A DNA stretch of 64,000 nt from Halomonas sp. SSL-5 (GCF_030708455.1 NZ_JAUYWF010000001.1:124001-188000); one strand, 5' to 3'. Positions 7,146-18,555 are shown, counted from the first letter of the stretch. The notes: a model not told the origin generated them from the sequence alone. Program-made: numbers and translations.

Positions 7146-9247
7146 GTTCGCGCGATCCGCGGTCGGCGGTACTCGCCGATGGCCGGGCGCTGAGCGCGGC
7201 CATGCTGCGTCGGCTGTTCGTCGGCCAGTGCCTGGTGCTGGCCCTGCACCTGGCCTTCATGCCCGCCTGGCTGGGCGGCCTCGCCGCCCTGGTGGCCGGC
7301 TACCGCTACCTTCAGCTGCGCCGCCGCCTGCCGCGCGCCGGGGTGGTGCTGCGCCTGGCCGGCGTGGCGGCGCTGACCGGCGGCCTGTGGTTGCACTACG
7401 GTACCCTGGGACGCATGGAGTCGATGATCGGCCTGTTGCTGGGGGTCTACCTGCTCAAGCTGCTCGAGACCCACACCCGCCGCGACGCCCGGGTGGTGGT
7501 GCTGATCGGCATGGTCGCCACCACCGTGGCCTTCCTCCATGACCAGGGCATCCCCATGGCCGCCGGCGCCCTGGTGGCGGTGGCCTGGCTGATGCACTCG
7601 CTGGTGTGGCTGGCCGGCGCCGCCGGCGCCCGCCAGGCGTGGCGCGAGAGCGCCTGGCTGCTGGGGCTCTCGGCACCGCTGATGGTGATGCTGTTTGTGG
7701 TCTTCCCGCGGATCGGGCCGCTGTGGAACCTGCCCCAGGCGGAGCGTGCCGCCACCGGGCTCAGCGACGAGATCGCCCCGGGGGACATCGCCGAGCTGTC
7801 GCGCAGCGACCGGCGTGCCTTCCGGGTGCGCTTCGAGGGCGCCGAGCCGGCCCCCGATGAGCGCTACTGGCGGGTCTATACCCTCTCGGAATTCGATGGC
7901 GAGCGCTGGCGCCGGGTCTCGCCGGAGCGCCTCGCCGCCGGCCTCGGGCGGGACCTGCGCGACCTGCTGGCCGAGGGCCGGCGCTCGCCCTGGTCGGACG
8001 GCGCCGCGCCACGCTTCACGGCGGAACTGCTGCTGGAGCCCGACAGTCGGCCCTGGCGACCCTCGCTGGGGGCTCCCCTGGCCAGCGGCGAGCGCCTGCG
8101 CTGGCTGGCCGACGGCACCGTGGAGGGGCTCACGCCGCTCGCCTCGCGCAGCCTGCTGCGCCTTTCGAGCAGCGGCCTGGCACCGGGCTGGCCCGAGCCC
8201 CTGGGGGCGCGCTGGCACACGCGCCTTCCCGCCGATGCCAACCCGCGCAGCCGCGCGCTGGCCGAGCGGCTGTGGCAGGAGGCCGGGGGCGAGCCGCGTG
8301 CCTTCCTGGCGGCACTGATGGCGCGCTTCGGCGAGGCGCCGTTCCGCTACACCCTGACGCCGCCGCGGCTGACCTCCCGCGACCGGGTCGACGAGTTCCT
8401 GTTCGAGAGCCGCGCCGGCTACTGCACCCACTACGCCTCGGCCATGGCGGTGCTGGCCCGGTCGGTGGGGCTGCCGGCGCGCATCGTCGCCGGCTTCCTG
8501 GGCGGCGAGCGTCATCCGGACGGCCACTATACGGTGCGCGACTATGACGCCCACGCCTGGGTGGAGGTATGGCTGGACGGCGCCTGGCAGCGCCTCGACC
8601 CCACCGCCGCCATCGCGCCGGAGCGCATCGAACAGGGGGCCCAGGCGGTGGAGGATGGCGGCGAGACCTTCCTGGCCGACTCCCCCTTCTCGCCGCTGCG
8701 CATGCGCGAGCTGGGCTGGGTCAATCGCCTGCGCCTGGACTGGGAGCGCCTGGAATATCGCTGGCAGCGCGGGGTGATCGGCTACCGCGACGAATCGCGC
8801 AGCGCGCTGCTGGCCCGGATGGTCGAGCGGTTGCACGCCTTGTGGGGCGCAATGCTGGGCCTGCTTCCCGGGCGCGGGCCCCTGGCGTGGCTGGTGGGCC
8901 TGGCGCTTTCACTCGCCGCGCTGGGTGGGCTGGCGAGCGGGCTGCGCCTCGCCTGGCGCCGCCATCGGGAGGGGCGCGACGAGGCGCTGCGTATCCGCCG
9001 GCTACAGGCCTGGCTTGGGCGGCGCGGGATGCCGCCCCGCGACGGCGAGTCGCCGGCCGCCCACCTGCGTCGCCTGGCCGACTCAGCGGGTGCCGCCGGG
9101 CCCGCCCTGCGCGACTGCGCCCACCAGCTCGAGCGGTTGCGCTATGCCCCCCTGGGAGCGGAGGAGCGTCGCACCCGGCGCCAGGCCCTCGGGCGCCGCG
9201 TCGCCGAGGTGCGCCGCCGGCTGGCCAGGCAGGGCGTCGCGGGGTAG
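7142..9247 (+). CDS. TgpA-like transmembrane transglutaminase/protease homologue
   Basis: The product is 701 aa with the three-part TgpA layout. An N-terminal DUF3488 membrane region has about six helices within the first 180 residues. A periplasmic transglutaminase-fold domain carries the triad Cys428 (GYCTHYA), His471 (DAHAWVEVW) and Asp486 (RLDPT). One more helix near 590-610 and a cytoplasmic DUF4129-like tail follow. In Pseudomonas aeruginosa TgpA is essential and its N-terminal domain faces the periplasm; the substrate is unknown. It forms an operon with the MoxR and DUF58 genes, with a four-base overlap. The triad appears intact. Confidence 0.9.
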   Translation: MSSRDPRSAVLADGRALSAAMLRRLFVGQCLVLALHLAFMPAWLGGLAALVAGYRYLQLRRRLPRAGVVLRLAGVAALTGGLWLHYGTLGRMESMIGLLLGVYLLKLLETHTRRDARVVVLIGMVATTVAFLHDQGIPMAAGALVAVAWLMHSLVWLAGAAGARQAWRESAWLLGLSAPLMVMLFVVFPRIGPLWNLPQAERAATGLSDEIAPGDIAELSRSDRRAFRVRFEGAEPAPDERYWRVYTLSEFDGERWRRVSPERLAAGLGRDLRDLLAEGRRSPWSDGAAPRFTAELLLEPDSRPWRPSLGAPLASGERLRWLADGTVEGLTPLASRSLLRLSSSGLAPGWPEPLGARWHTRLPADANPRSRALAERLWQEAGGEPRAFLAALMARFGEAPFRYTLTPPRLTSRDRVDEFLFESRAGYCTHYASAMAVLARSVGLPARIVAGFLGGERHPDGHYTVRDYDAHAWVEVWLDGAWQRLDPTAAIAPERIEQGAQAVEDGGETFLADSPFSPLRMRELGWVNRLRLDWERLEYRWQRGVIGYRDESRSALLARMVERLHALWGAMLGLLPGRGPLAWLVGLALSLAALGGLASGLRLAWRRHREGRDEALRIRRLQAWLGRRGMPPRDGESPAAHLRRLADSAGAAGPALRDCAHQLERLRYAPLGAEERRTRRQALGRRVAEVRRRLARQGVAG

Positions 9248-9301
9248 CGCCGCCGCGGGTGGCGTGGCATCGTGAGGGTCATCGACCATCAAGGCCCGCG
9301 C

Positions 9302-9787
9302 ATGTCTATCCACGACCAACAGTGCCGCACCGCCCAGGGCGAGCCCTTCAACTTCGGCGCGCTGCGTGGCCAGGTGCTGCTTATCGTCAACGTCGCCAGC
9401 CGCTGCGGCTTCACGCCCCAGCTGCGCGAGCTGGAGCGCCTCTATCGTCGCTATCGCCAGCGTGGCTTCATGGTGATCGGCTTCCCCTGCAACCAGTTCG
9501 GCCGCCAGTCGCCGGAGTCGGCCCAGGAGTTCTGCGCCTTGAGCGCCCGCGACTACCAGGTCAGTTTTCCGCTGATGGAGAAGGTGAAGGTCAACGGCAG
9601 CGGCGTCCATCCTCTGTTCGTCGAGCTCAAGCGCGAGGCACCGGGGCTGCTGGGCACCGGCCTGATCAAGTGGAACTTCACCAAGTTCCTGGTGGGCCGC
9701 GATGGCCGGGTGATCCGCCGCTTCTCGCCTCGCACCGGGGAGGACGAGCTGCGCATCGCGCTGGAGCTGGCGCTGGACGAGGCTTGA
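9302..9787 (+). CDS. glutathione peroxidase (Cys type)
   Basis: The product is 161 aa, normal for bacterial BtuE/Gpx. The catalytic site reads VASRCGFTPQ with Cys35 in place of selenocysteine. The partners Gln (PCNQFGRQ) and Trp/Asn (IKWNFTKFLV) are in place. It should reduce hydrogen and lipid peroxides with thioredoxin or glutathione in the cytoplasm or periplasm. The ATG at 9302 is preferred over an in-frame GTG 30 bases upstream because the family starts close to this point. Confidence 0.92.
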   Translation: MSIHDQQCRTAQGEPFNFGALRGQVLLIVNVASRCGFTPQLRELERLYRRYRQRGFMVIGFPCNQFGRQSPESAQEFCALSARDYQVSFPLMEKVKVNGSGVHPLFVELKREAPGLLGTGLIKWNFTKFLVGRDGRVIRRFSPRTGEDELRIALELALDEA

Positions 9788-9796
9788 GGTTGGCGG

Positions 9797-9912
9797 GCGA
9801 TCAGTTCGTTCCAGCCTGATGTTGCGTGAGTCGGGTCATCATGGGGGTGTCTCGCCACGCTCCACCATCAGCCGTGCGATCAGCTCGTTCCAGCGATGCC
9901 GGGTCATCATGG
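9797..9912. repeat. direct duplication at the 3' end of the 9839-10228 gene
   Basis: Two blocks recur in the same order and orientation. GCGATCAG(T/C)TCGTTCCAGC is at 9797-9815 and 9876-9894. CGGGTCATCATGG is at 9832-9844 and 9900-9912. Between them lie 16 bases in the left copy and 5 in the right. The right copy is coding; the left holds the gene's stop codon and is out of frame with it. This looks like a tandem duplication of the gene's tail. Confidence 0.7.
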
Positions 9913-10228
9913 TGGTCAGCCCCGAGAACAGCGCCCAGCTCTTGCGTCGCCAGCCCTTGAGCCGCAGGTTGTGGGCCACCAGCTGCTTCATCAGCTTGTA
10001 GTCGTCGAACGACCGCCATTCGCCGACCATCGACATCTGGTAGCGTGCCAGCACCGGCGCCAGCTCGAGGCGGAACACCCACTCCAGCTCGTCCACCGTG
10101 AGCGCGTGGCGTTCGATGACCGTGAGCATCTGCGCGTAATCACGCTCGCCCGGTTCGCGCTCCAGCCACAGCGGTGCCAGCGCCAGCCACAGCTCGCCGC
10201 GTTCGTCGACCAGGGTCTGGGCATCCAT
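9839..10228 (-). CDS. conserved hypothetical protein, DUF7079-like
   Basis: The product is 129 aa, all-helical in appearance, starting MDAQTLVDERGELWLALAPL and containing TVDELEWVFRLELAPVLAR and a basic tail KGWRRKSWALF. The Trp-rich LWLALAPLWLE and EWRSFDDYKLMKQLV pattern resembles DUF7079-type proteins of unknown function; this is weak recognition. GGGAGCG precedes the ATG. Its 3' end is duplicated just downstream (9797-9912), so the natural C-terminus may have been altered. It is convergent with the peroxidase gene and divergent from fabV. Confidence 0.6.
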   Translation of the reverse strand: MDAQTLVDERGELWLALAPLWLEREPGERDYAQMLTVIERHALTVDELEWVFRLELAPVLARYQMSMVGEWRSFDDYKLMKQLVAHNLRLKGWRRKSWALFSGLTTMMTRHRWNELIARLMVERGETPP

Positions 10229-10400
10229 CGTTCGCTCCCGGGTGTCGTGGATAGGGTTATCGCCGTAGGCAGGCATCCTGCCCCAGGCGCCGGCCGGGCT
10301 CAAGGGCGGACAGCGGCGGACGTGGCGGCTAGAATAGGTCGATTACCACTCCATGACAGGGCGGCGGCGTCCGCTCACGACATCAACAGCGAGGTCTGAC

Positions 10401-11609
10401 GTGATCATCAAGCCCAAGGTACGCGGTTTCATCTGCACCACCACCCATCCCGCCGGCTGCGAGAAGAACGTGCTCGAGCAGATCGAGGCGACCCGCGCCC
10501 GCACGCTCGACAAGTCGAACGGGCCGAAGAAGGTGCTGGTGATCGGGGCCTCCAGCGGCTACGGCCTGGCGGCGCGCATCACCGCGGCCTTCGGCTATGG
10601 CGCCGACACCCTGGGCGTGTTCTTCGAGAAGCCCGGCAGCGAGAAGAAGCCGGGCACCGCCGGCTGGTACAACAGTGCCGCCTTCGATCGATTCGCCAAG
10701 CAGGAAGGCCTCTACAGCAAGTCGATCAACGGCGACGCCTTCTCCCACGAGGCCCGCGAGAAGGCCATCGAGCTGATCAAGCAGGACATGGGCCAGGTCG
10801 ACCTGGTGGTCTACTCGCTGGCCTCGCCGGTGCGCAAGCTGCCGGACTCCGGCGAGCTCAAGCGCTCCAGCCTCAAGCCGATCGGCGAGACCTACCGCGC
10901 CACCGCCATCGACACCAACAAGGACACCATCATCGAGGCCGAGGTGGAGCCCGCCACCGAGCAGGAGATCGAGGATACCCGCGCGGTGATGGGCGGCGAG
11001 GACTGGGAGCTGTGGATCGATGCCCTGGATCGCGCCGGCGTGCTGGCCGAGGGCGCGCGCAGCGTGGCCTTCAGTTACATCGGTACCGAGATCACCTGGC
11101 CGATCTACTGGCACGGTGCCCTGGGCAAGGCCAAGGAGGATCTGGATCGCGCTGCCGGCGAGATCGACAAGCGCCTCTCGGCCAGCGGCGGCGGCGCCAA
11201 CGTGGCGGTGCTCAAGTCGGTGGTGACCCAGGCCAGTGCGGCCATCCCGGTGATGCCGCTCTATATCGCCATGGTCTACAAGGTGATGAAGGAGAAGGGG
11301 CTGCACGAGGGCACCATCGACCAGCTCAACCGCCTGTTCGGCGAGCGCCTCTATCTCGGTGAAGGGCAGGGCCGCGCCGAGACCGACGAGGCCGGCCGCC
11401 TGCGGCTGGATGACTGGGAGCTGCGCGATGACGTCCAGCAGGCCTGCCAGGACCTGTGGCCCCAGGTGACCACCGAGAACCTTTTCGAGATAACCGACTA
11501 TGCTGGGTACAAGCATGAGTTCCTGAAGCTGTTCGGCTTCGAGCGGGATGACGTCGACTACGATGCCGACGTGGATCCCGTGGCGGAATTCGATGTCGTA
11601 ACCCTGTGA
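10401..11609 (+). CDS. fabV: FabV, trans-2-enoyl-ACP/CoA reductase
   Basis: The product is 402 aa, the expected size for FabV, which is larger than FabI. It catalyses the last, NADH-dependent step of each fatty-acid elongation round. The nucleotide-binding stretch is [20 protein letters not shown]. The catalytic Tyr-X8-Lys pair is Y236 and K245 in [10 protein letters not shown]. The N-terminus [20 protein letters not shown] is diagnostic. GAGGT lies upstream of the GTG start. FabV enzymes are naturally triclosan-tolerant. A GC hairpin with a T run follows the stop. Confidence 0.96.
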   Translation: MIIKPKVRGFICTTTHPAGCEKNVLEQIEATRARTLDKSNGPKKVLVIGASSGYGLAARITAAFGYGADTLGVFFEKPGSEKKPGTAGWYNSAAFDRFAKQEGLYSKSINGDAFSHEAREKAIELIKQDMGQVDLVVYSLASPVRKLPDSGELKRSSLKPIGETYRATAIDTNKDTIIEAEVEPATEQEIEDTRAVMGGEDWELWIDALDRAGVLAEGARSVAFSYIGTEITWPIYWHGALGKAKEDLDRAAGEIDKRLSASGGGANVAVLKSVVTQASAAIPVMPLYIAMVYKVMKEKGLHEGTIDQLNRLFGERLYLGEGQGRAETDEAGRLRLDDWELRDDVQQACQDLWPQVTTENLFEITDYAGYKHEFLKLFGFERDDVDYDADVDPVAEFDVVTL

Positions 11610-11610
11610 G

Positions 11611-11641
11611 GGCAGGGCGCCCCCGGTGCCCTGCCGATTTT
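11611..11641 (+). terminator. rho-independent terminator after fabV
   Basis: GGCAGGGC (11611-11618) pairs perfectly with GCCCTGCC (11628-11635) across a 9-base loop, followed by GATTTT. It begins one base after the fabV stop codon. The T run is short, so termination may be partial, with read-through into the small downstream gene. Confidence 0.62.
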
Positions 11642-11662
11642 CCCGCAGACCCGGAGGGCGCC

Positions 11663-11872
11663 ATGGATACCCGCGAGAGCCAGACCCCCGAAGAGGAACT
11701 GGAGCATCTCAAGGAAGTGAACCAGCCAGAGGACTACGAGCATCCCGAGCCCGACGAGACCCAGCCCGAGGCGCGTGCGCCATCCCGGGGCCTGCCCTGG
11801 GTGCTGCCGCTGGTGATCGTGCTGGCAATCGCCGTGGTGGGCTTCATGCTGCTGACCGGCCTCTCCGACTGA
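11663..11872 (+). CDS. small acidic tail-anchored membrane protein (69 aa)
   Basis: This short protein has a strongly acidic N-terminal half (TPEEELEHLKEVNQPEDYEH) and one C-terminal hydrophobic helix (about 45-66, GLPWVLPLVIVLAIAVVGFM). The layout is that of a single-pass or tail-anchored inner-membrane protein. GGAGGGCGCC precedes the ATG, so translation is likely. I do not recognise a named family. It may be expressed by read-through of the fabV terminator or from its own promoter. Confidence 0.65.
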   Translation: MDTRESQTPEEELEHLKEVNQPEDYEHPEPDETQPEARAPSRGLPWVLPLVIVLAIAVVGFMLLTGLSD

Positions 11873-11961
11873 GGCGATAGCCCCGCCGTTGCGGCCGTCG
11901 AGGCTGCCCCGGACAGGGGCTTTGGCTACAATGGGCACTCCCATCGTCGCGAGAGCCCCGC

Positions 11962-12918
11962 ATGCCCGACCTTCCCCCCACCTTCCCCGCGTCCCCCCGG
12001 CGACGGGTCGGCGTGGTGCTGCTGCCGGGGTTCTCGCTGCTGGCCGAGGCCTGTGCCACCGAGCCGCTGGCGGTGGCCAACCGGCTGGCCGGTGGCCCGC
12101 TCTATTCGCTGGTTACCCTCGGGCTGGACGGTCGTCCGGTCCAAAGCGGCTCCCTGCAGGTGCTCAATCCCGACCGTGCCATCGCCGACGACGATGCCTT
12201 CGATCTGCTGCTGGTCTGTGCCCCCTGGGGCGAGTCGCCCACGCCGGCGCTGGTGGCCTGGCTGCGCCGGCTTGCCGTCCAGGGGCGAAGCCTGGGGGGA
12301 GTCGGTGGCGGTGCCGAACTGCTGGCCGGCGCGGGCCTGCTCGATGGCTACCGCGCCACGGTGCCCTGGCCGCGCTTCGAGGCGGTGGCCGACGCCCACC
12401 CGGGTATCTGCCTCTCGCGCCAGCTCTTCGAGATCGACCGTGATCGCCTGACCTGCGGCGGCGGCACCGCCGCCATGGACATGATGATGACCCTGATCGC
12501 CAGCCATCACGGCAGCGGGCTCGCCGAGAAGGTCTCGGCCCACTTCGTGCTGGAGCGCGTGCGCATGGCCGACGAGCCCCAGCCGGCCTCGCCGTTGGCC
12601 GGTGCCCCCCAGAGCCTGGTCGAGGCCGTGTCCCTGATGGAGGCCAATATCGAGGAGCCGCTGACGACCCATGAGCTGGCCGAGCACCTGGGGGTCTCCC
12701 GGCGGCAGCTGGAGCGGCTGTTCAAGAAGCACCTTCGGGCGGTACCCAGCCGCTACTACATGGGCCTGCGCCTGCAGCGTGCCCGGCGGCTGCTGCGCGA
12801 GAGCGAGCAGCCGGCCGGCGATATCGCCCTGCTCACCGGCTTCTCCTCGGCGGCCCACTTCTCCACCGCCTACCGCAACCACTTCGGCGTGACACCCCGC
12901 GAGGAGCGTCTGGGCTGA
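11962..12918 (+). CDS. argR: ArgR-type AraC-family regulator of arginine catabolism
   Basis: The product is 318 aa. The N-terminal about 190 residues form a DJ-1/PfpI (GATase1-like) ligand-sensing domain (RVGVVLLPGFSLLAEACATE). The C-terminal 100 form an AraC DNA-binding domain with two helix-turn-helices, including TTHELAEHLGVSRRQLERLF and the signature GFSSAAHFSTAYRNHFG. The segment SLMEANIEEPLTTHELAEHL closely recalls Pseudomonas aeruginosa ArgR, which activates the aru/ast and arginine-transport operons. It lies 800 bases upstream of astC with only a convergent methyltransferase gene between. It is unrelated to E. coli ArgR. Confidence 0.8.
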   Translation: MPDLPPTFPASPRRRVGVVLLPGFSLLAEACATEPLAVANRLAGGPLYSLVTLGLDGRPVQSGSLQVLNPDRAIADDDAFDLLLVCAPWGESPTPALVAWLRRLAVQGRSLGGVGGGAELLAGAGLLDGYRATVPWPRFEAVADAHPGICLSRQLFEIDRDRLTCGGGTAAMDMMMTLIASHHGSGLAEKVSAHFVLERVRMADEPQPASPLAGAPQSLVEAVSLMEANIEEPLTTHELAEHLGVSRRQLERLFKKHLRAVPSRYYMGLRLQRARRLLRESEQPAGDIALLTGFSSAAHFSTAYRNHFGVTPREERLG

Positions 12919-12931
12919 GTGGTGCCCGGTG

Positions 12932-13549
12932 TCAGGCCGGGCGGGCCAGCAGCGCCCGGAACAGCGAGCCCATCATCACCGCGGTGTCCTGCTCGATGGC
13001 GAAGCCGCCGGCCTCGAGCAACGGCCGGGCCTGGCGGGTGATATCGGTGGCGATGGCCGAGGTCAGGACGTTGAGCGCCCGGCGGCCGAGGCCCGCCGGG
13101 TGGTCATCGGCCTGGAACTTGTCCATGACGCAGAGCTGGCCGTCGGGCTTCATCACCCGCCGAGCCTCGGCCAGGCCCCTGTCGGGGTCGGGCATCACCG
13201 CCAGGATCAGGTGCATCACCACCACATCGAAGTGGTCGTCGGGATAGGTCAGGCGCTCGGCATCCATCTCCTCGGCCTGTACGTCCATGCCCAGCGCCTC
13301 GGCGCGGCGCTCCAGGCGCCGCACCATGGCCGGTGACAGGTCGGTGGCGTGCAGCTCGACGTCGCGAGGCAGGAAGGGCAGGTCGAGCCCGGTGCCGGCG
13401 CCCACCAGCAGCACGCGCATGCCGGGCTGCCAGAGCACCTGGGAGAGGGCGTTGCGCCGCGCGCGGCGGAAGGCACGCTCGGCCACGGCGTCGTAGACCG
13501 GGGCGTAGAGGCTGTAGCGGCGGCGATTCCAGCCGGTGGTGTTGAACAT
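12932..13549 (-). CDS. class I SAM-dependent methyltransferase
   Basis: The product is 205 aa. Motif I is VLLVGAGTGLDLPFL, followed by an acidic residue after the second strand (ELHATDLSPAMVRRLE) and FDVVVMHLILAVMPDP. The overall form (N-terminal NRRRYSLYAPVYDAV, C-terminal LLEAGGFAIEQDTAVMMGSL) resembles UbiE/PmtA-type enzymes that methylate quinones or phosphatidylethanolamine. The true substrate is not determinable. It converges on argR with 13 bases between and is divergent from astC, so the ast promoter region also carries its promoter. Confidence 0.8.
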   Translation of the reverse strand: MFNTTGWNRRRYSLYAPVYDAVAERAFRRARRNALSQVLWQPGMRVLLVGAGTGLDLPFLPRDVELHATDLSPAMVRRLERRAEALGMDVQAEEMDAERLTYPDDHFDVVVMHLILAVMPDPDRGLAEARRVMKPDGQLCVMDKFQADDHPAGLGRRALNVLTSAIATDITRQARPLLEAGGFAIEQDTAVMMGSLFRALLARPA

Positions 13550-13584
13550 GCCAGGCTCCTTGCGGGGGGACGCCTCCAGCCTAG

Positions 13585-14931
<1,347 letters not shown>

Positions 14932-14951
14932 ACGCCAGGGGGGACGCCGCC

Positions 14952-16040
14952 ATGCTTGTCGTGCGCCCCATCGCGCCGGCCGACCTGCCCGCTCTGGAGC
15001 GGCTGGCGGGGGAGGCCGTGCCGCGGCTCACCAACCTGCCGGCCCATCGCGACCGCCTCGAGGAGCGTATCGCCCGCTCGCGCCAGGCCTTCGCCGCGGC
15101 GGTGGAGCGTCCCGGCGACGAGCACTACACCTTCGTGCTCGAGGACCTGGCTCGCGGCGAGGTGGCGGGCACCGCCACGGTGCGTGCCCAGGCCGGTGCC
15201 CTGGACGCCTACTACACCTATCGCCAGGAGACGCTGATCCACGCCTCACAGCAGCTCAACGTACGCCGCGAGGTGCAGACTCTGGCGCTTTCCCACGAGG
15301 TCTCCGAGGCGAGCCTGCTGTGCGCCTACTCGCTGGCGCCGCGCTATCGGGGCACCAGCGCCGAGAGCCTGCTGCGCCGGGCGCGGCTGATGCTGATCGC
15401 CCAGTACCCCGAGCGTTTCGCCGCGCTGCTGGCGATGGCCTTCCCGGGCTTCCTGGACGATGCCGGGGAGTCGCCGTTCTGGAACAGCGTCGGGCGCCAT
15501 TTCTTCGCGCGCGACTATGAGGAGATCAACTACCTGGCCGGGGTGCGCTCGAAGAGCTTCATCGCCGAGGTGATGCCGCAGTTTCCGCTCTACCTGCCGC
15601 TGCTCACTCCCCAGGCGCGGGCCGCCATCGGGCGTGAGCACCCGGACCATGAGCCCGCTCTGACGGAGATGCTGGCCGAGGGCTTCCAGCGCTCGCGCCA
15701 CGTCGACATCTTCGACGCCGGCCCGGTGATCAAGGCCGAGCGCGAGCGGCTGCAGAGCTTCCGCCGCGCGGCCTGGCACCCGGTGCGCATCCGCCCGTCC
15801 CACGCCCTGCCCGATGCCGAGCCGGCGATGGTCGCCAACCAGCGCCTGGCCGACTTCCGCTGCGTGGTGGCGCGCTATGCGCTGTCGCCCACCGGCCAGC
15901 TGATGCTGTCGGAGGAGCATGCGGCGGTGCTCGGCGTGGAGGAGGGCCGCGCGGTTCTCGCCGCGCCGCTGACCTTGCCCGGTGCGGAGGATGGCAGTGC
16001 CGAGGCACACGACCCGGGCTACGACGAGGGGGAGCTGTGA
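14952..16040 (+). CDS. aruF: arginine N-succinyltransferase, alpha subunit
   Basis: The product is 362 aa, in the AstA family. It starts MLVVRPIAPADLPALERLAG and has SEASLLCAYSLAPRYRGTSA, SPFWNSVGRHFFARDYEEIN and FIAEVMPQFPLYLPLL. Together with AruG it transfers succinyl from succinyl-CoA to arginine or ornithine, the first pathway step. Organisms with two paralogous subunits, as in Pseudomonas, have AruF and AruG in tandem. The ATG at 14952 follows AGGGGGG; a GTG at 14928 overlapping astC is possible but less family-like. Confidence 0.9.
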   Translation: MLVVRPIAPADLPALERLAGEAVPRLTNLPAHRDRLEERIARSRQAFAAAVERPGDEHYTFVLEDLARGEVAGTATVRAQAGALDAYYTYRQETLIHASQQLNVRREVQTLALSHEVSEASLLCAYSLAPRYRGTSAESLLRRARLMLIAQYPERFAALLAMAFPGFLDDAGESPFWNSVGRHFFARDYEEINYLAGVRSKSFIAEVMPQFPLYLPLLTPQARAAIGREHPDHEPALTEMLAEGFQRSRHVDIFDAGPVIKAERERLQSFRRAAWHPVRIRPSHALPDAEPAMVANQRLADFRCVVARYALSPTGQLMLSEEHAAVLGVEEGRAVLAAPLTLPGAEDGSAEAHDPGYDEGEL

Positions 16041-17086
16041 TGCGTATCCGACCCATCGCCGAGGGCGACCTGGAGGAGCTGCAGGCCCTGGCCCGGGAGG
16101 CCGGCGTGGGGTTCACCTCACTGCCCGACAACCGCGACTTCCTGGCCGCCAAGATCGCCGCCACCGAGGACGCCTTCCTGGAGCGCACGCCACCCGGGCG
16201 GCGCAACTACTTCTTCGTGCTTGAAAACGAGGCCAGCGGGCAACTGGCCGGCTGCTGCGCCATCGAGGGTGAGGTGGGCCGCGAGACCCCCTTCTACCAC
16301 TACCGGCTCGGTACCCTGGCCCACTCCTCGGTACAGCTCGACCTGCATCGCACCATCGACACCCTTTTCCTGAGCTCGGATCATACCGGCAATGCCGAGG
16401 TGGCCTCGCTGTTCCTGCGCCCGGCCTATCGTGGTGGTGACCGTCGCCACCAGCGCAACGGCGCGCTGCTCTCCATGGTGCGCTGGCTGTTCATGGCCGA
16501 GTTCCGTGATCGCTTCCCGGAGAAGGTGCTGGCGGAGATGCGCGGGGTCTTCGACGGCGAGGGCAAGAGCCCCTTCTGGCAGTGCCTGGGCAGCCACTTC
16601 TTCCCGCTGGACTTCGCCGAGGCCGACCAGCTGACCGGGCTGGGCCAGAAGAGCTTCATCGGCGAACTGATGCCCAAGTACCCCATCTATACTCCCTTCC
16701 TTTCCGCCGAGGCGCGGGCCTGCATCGGCCAGGTGCACGAGCAGACCCGCCCGGCCCTTGCCATGCTCAAGAAGGAGGGGCTGCGCTGGGAAGGCTACAT
16801 CGACATCTTCGACGGCGGCCCCAGCGTGGAGGCCTACATCGACGATGTGCGCGGCGTTCGCCAGTCGCGGCGCTGTCGGATCACCATCGACCCCAGCCTG
16901 GCCGAGTCGCAAGAGCGACCGCACTGGCTGGCCGCCACCACCGACATGGCGAGCTTCCGTGCCGCCTGGGTGGGTCGCGGCCCCGATGCCGAGGGTCACC
17001 TGCGCCTGAGTCCCGCGGAGGCGGCGCGCCTGGAGGTCGAGGCGGGCGCCAGCCTGCGCATTCTGGATACCGAGGAGGAAGCCTGA
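16040..17086 (+). CDS. aruG: arginine N-succinyltransferase, beta subunit
   Basis: The product is 348 aa, paralogous to the preceding gene and closest in form to E. coli Ast[77 protein letters not shown] and YIDIFDGGP. It forms the catalytic complex with AruF. Its ATG shares one base with the aruF stop (TGATG), and its stop overlaps astD the same way, so translation is coupled through the operon. Confidence 0.93.
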   Translation: MRIRPIAEGDLEELQALAREAGVGFTSLPDNRDFLAAKIAATEDAFLERTPPGRRNYFFVLENEASGQLAGCCAIEGEVGRETPFYHYRLGTLAHSSVQLDLHRTIDTLFLSSDHTGNAEVASLFLRPAYRGGDRRHQRNGALLSMVRWLFMAEFRDRFPEKVLAEMRGVFDGEGKSPFWQCLGSHFFPLDFAEADQLTGLGQKSFIGELMPKYPIYTPFLSAEARACIGQVHEQTRPALAMLKKEGLRWEGYIDIFDGGPSVEAYIDDVRGVRQSRRCRITIDPSLAESQERPHWLAATTDMASFRAAWVGRGPDAEGHLRLSPAEAARLEVEAGASLRILDTEEEA

Positions 17087-18555
17087 TGAAGCCGACACAC
17101 TGCCTGCTGATCGGTGGGCACTGGCGCGACGGCGCTGGCGAGCGCTTCGCCAAGCACGATGGCGTCTCCGGCGAGCGGCTGTGGCAGGGGGCCGGGGCCA
17201 GTGCCGAGGACGTCGCCGCCGCGGTGGCCGCGGCCCGCGAGGCGTTCCCCGCCTGGGCGAAGACACCATTCGCCGAGCGCCAGGCACTGGTGGAGCGCTT
17301 CCGCGAGGTGCTCGAGGGACATCGCGAGGACCTCGCCGCCGCCATCGCCCACGAGACCGGCAAGCCCCTCTGGGAGGCGCGCACCGAGGTGGGCGCCATG
17401 ATCGGCAAGGTGGCGATCTCGCTGCGTGCCTACCAGGAGCGCACCGGCCAGCGCGAGCGTGATCTGGGCGAGTCGCGCGCCGTGCTGCGCCATCGTCCCC
17501 ACGGGGTGATGGCGGTGTTCGGCCCCTACAACTTCCCCGGCCACCTGCCCAACGGCCATATGGTGCCGGCGCTGCTGGCCGGCAATGCCGTGGTGTTCAA
17601 GCCCAGCGAGCAGTCGCCGCTCAGCGCCGACCTGACCCTGCAGTGCTGGCAGGAGGCGGGCCTGCCGGCCGGGGTGATCAACCTGGTGCAGGGCGGCGCC
17701 GAGACGGGCCAGGCGCTGGCCGCCGATCCCGGCATCGACGGCCTGCTGTTCACCGGCAGCGCCAAGGTGGGGGGCATCCTGCACCGCCAGTTCGCCGGCC
17801 AGCCGGGCAAGATCCTGGCCCTGGAGCTGGGCGGCAACAATCCGCTGGTGGTGAAGGACGTGCCCGACCAGGACGCCGCGGTGCTGACCATCCTGCAGTC
17901 GGCTTTCCTCTCCGGCGGCCAGCGCTGTACTTGCGCGCGCCGCCTGATCGTGCCCGAGGGTCAGGTGGGGGATCACCTCATCGATGCCCTGACGGATGCC
18001 ATCTCGCGCCTGCGGGTGGCCGCGCCCTTCAGCGAGCCTGCCCCCTTCTACGGTGGCCTGGTCAGCGTGGCCGCCGCCGATGGGTTGCTGGCCGCCCAGG
18101 AGGCCCTGGAGGCCTCGGGCGGCACGGTGCTTGCGCGCATGGAGCGCCTCGAGGCGGGCACCAGCCTGCTCAGCCCGGCGTTGATCGACGTCACCGGCCT
18201 GGAGGTGCCCGACGAGGAGCACTTCGGCCCGCTGCTCAAGGTGCACCGCTACCGCACCTGGGACGAGGCGATCGCGCTCGCCAACGCCACCCGCTATGGC
18301 CTTTCCGCCGGGCTGATCGGCGGGGAGCCGGGCGACTGGGACGACTTCCTGCTGCGCATCCGCGCCGGCATCGTCAACTGGAACCGCCAGACCACCGGCG
18401 CCTCCGGCGATGCTCCCTTCGGCGGGGTAGGCGAGAGCGGCAACCACCGGCCGAGTGCCTGGTATGCGGCGGACTACTGCGCCTACCCGGTGGCCTCCAT
18501 GGAGAGCGAGGACCTCCACCTGCCCGACCAGCTGCCGCCGGGGGTGAGCCTGTGA
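17086..18555 (+). CDS. astD: succinylglutamate-semialdehyde dehydrogenase
   Basis: The product is 489 aa, in the aldehyde dehydrogenase superfamily. The catalytic Cys is in [14 protein letters not shown] and the general-base Glu in [36 protein letters not shown] and [16 protein letters not shown] are typical of AstD. It oxidises N-succinylglutamate semialdehyde to succinylglutamate with NAD+. The start overlaps the aruG stop by one base (TGATG) and the end overlaps astB by four. Confidence 0.95.
   Translation: MKPTHCLLIGGHWRDGAGERFAKHDGVSGERLWQGAGASAEDVAAAVAAAREAFPAWAKTPFAERQALVERFREVLEGHREDLAAAIAHETGKPLWEARTEVGAMIGKVAISLRAYQERTGQRERDLGESRAVLRHRPHGVMAVFGPYNFPGHLPNGHMVPALLAGNAVVFKPSEQSPLSADLTLQCWQEAGLPAGVINLVQGGAETGQALAADPGIDGLLFTGSAKVGGILHRQFAGQPGKILALELGGNNPLVVKDVPDQDAAVLTILQSAFLSGGQRCTCARRLIVPEGQVGDHLIDALTDAISRLRVAAPFSEPAPFYGGLVSVAAADGLLAAQEALEASGGTVLARMERLEAGTSLLSPALIDVTGLEVPDEEHFGPLLKVHRYRTWDEAIALANATRYGLSAGLIGGEPGDWDDFLLRIRAGIVNWNRQTTGASGDAPFGGVGESGNHRPSAWYAADYCAYPVASMESEDLHLPDQLPPGVSL

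Noticed and set aside
12924..12942. Inverted repeat GCCCGG/CCGGGC between argR and the methyltransferase gene as a shared terminator
   Set aside because: Half of it is methyltransferase coding sequence and there is no T run on either strand.
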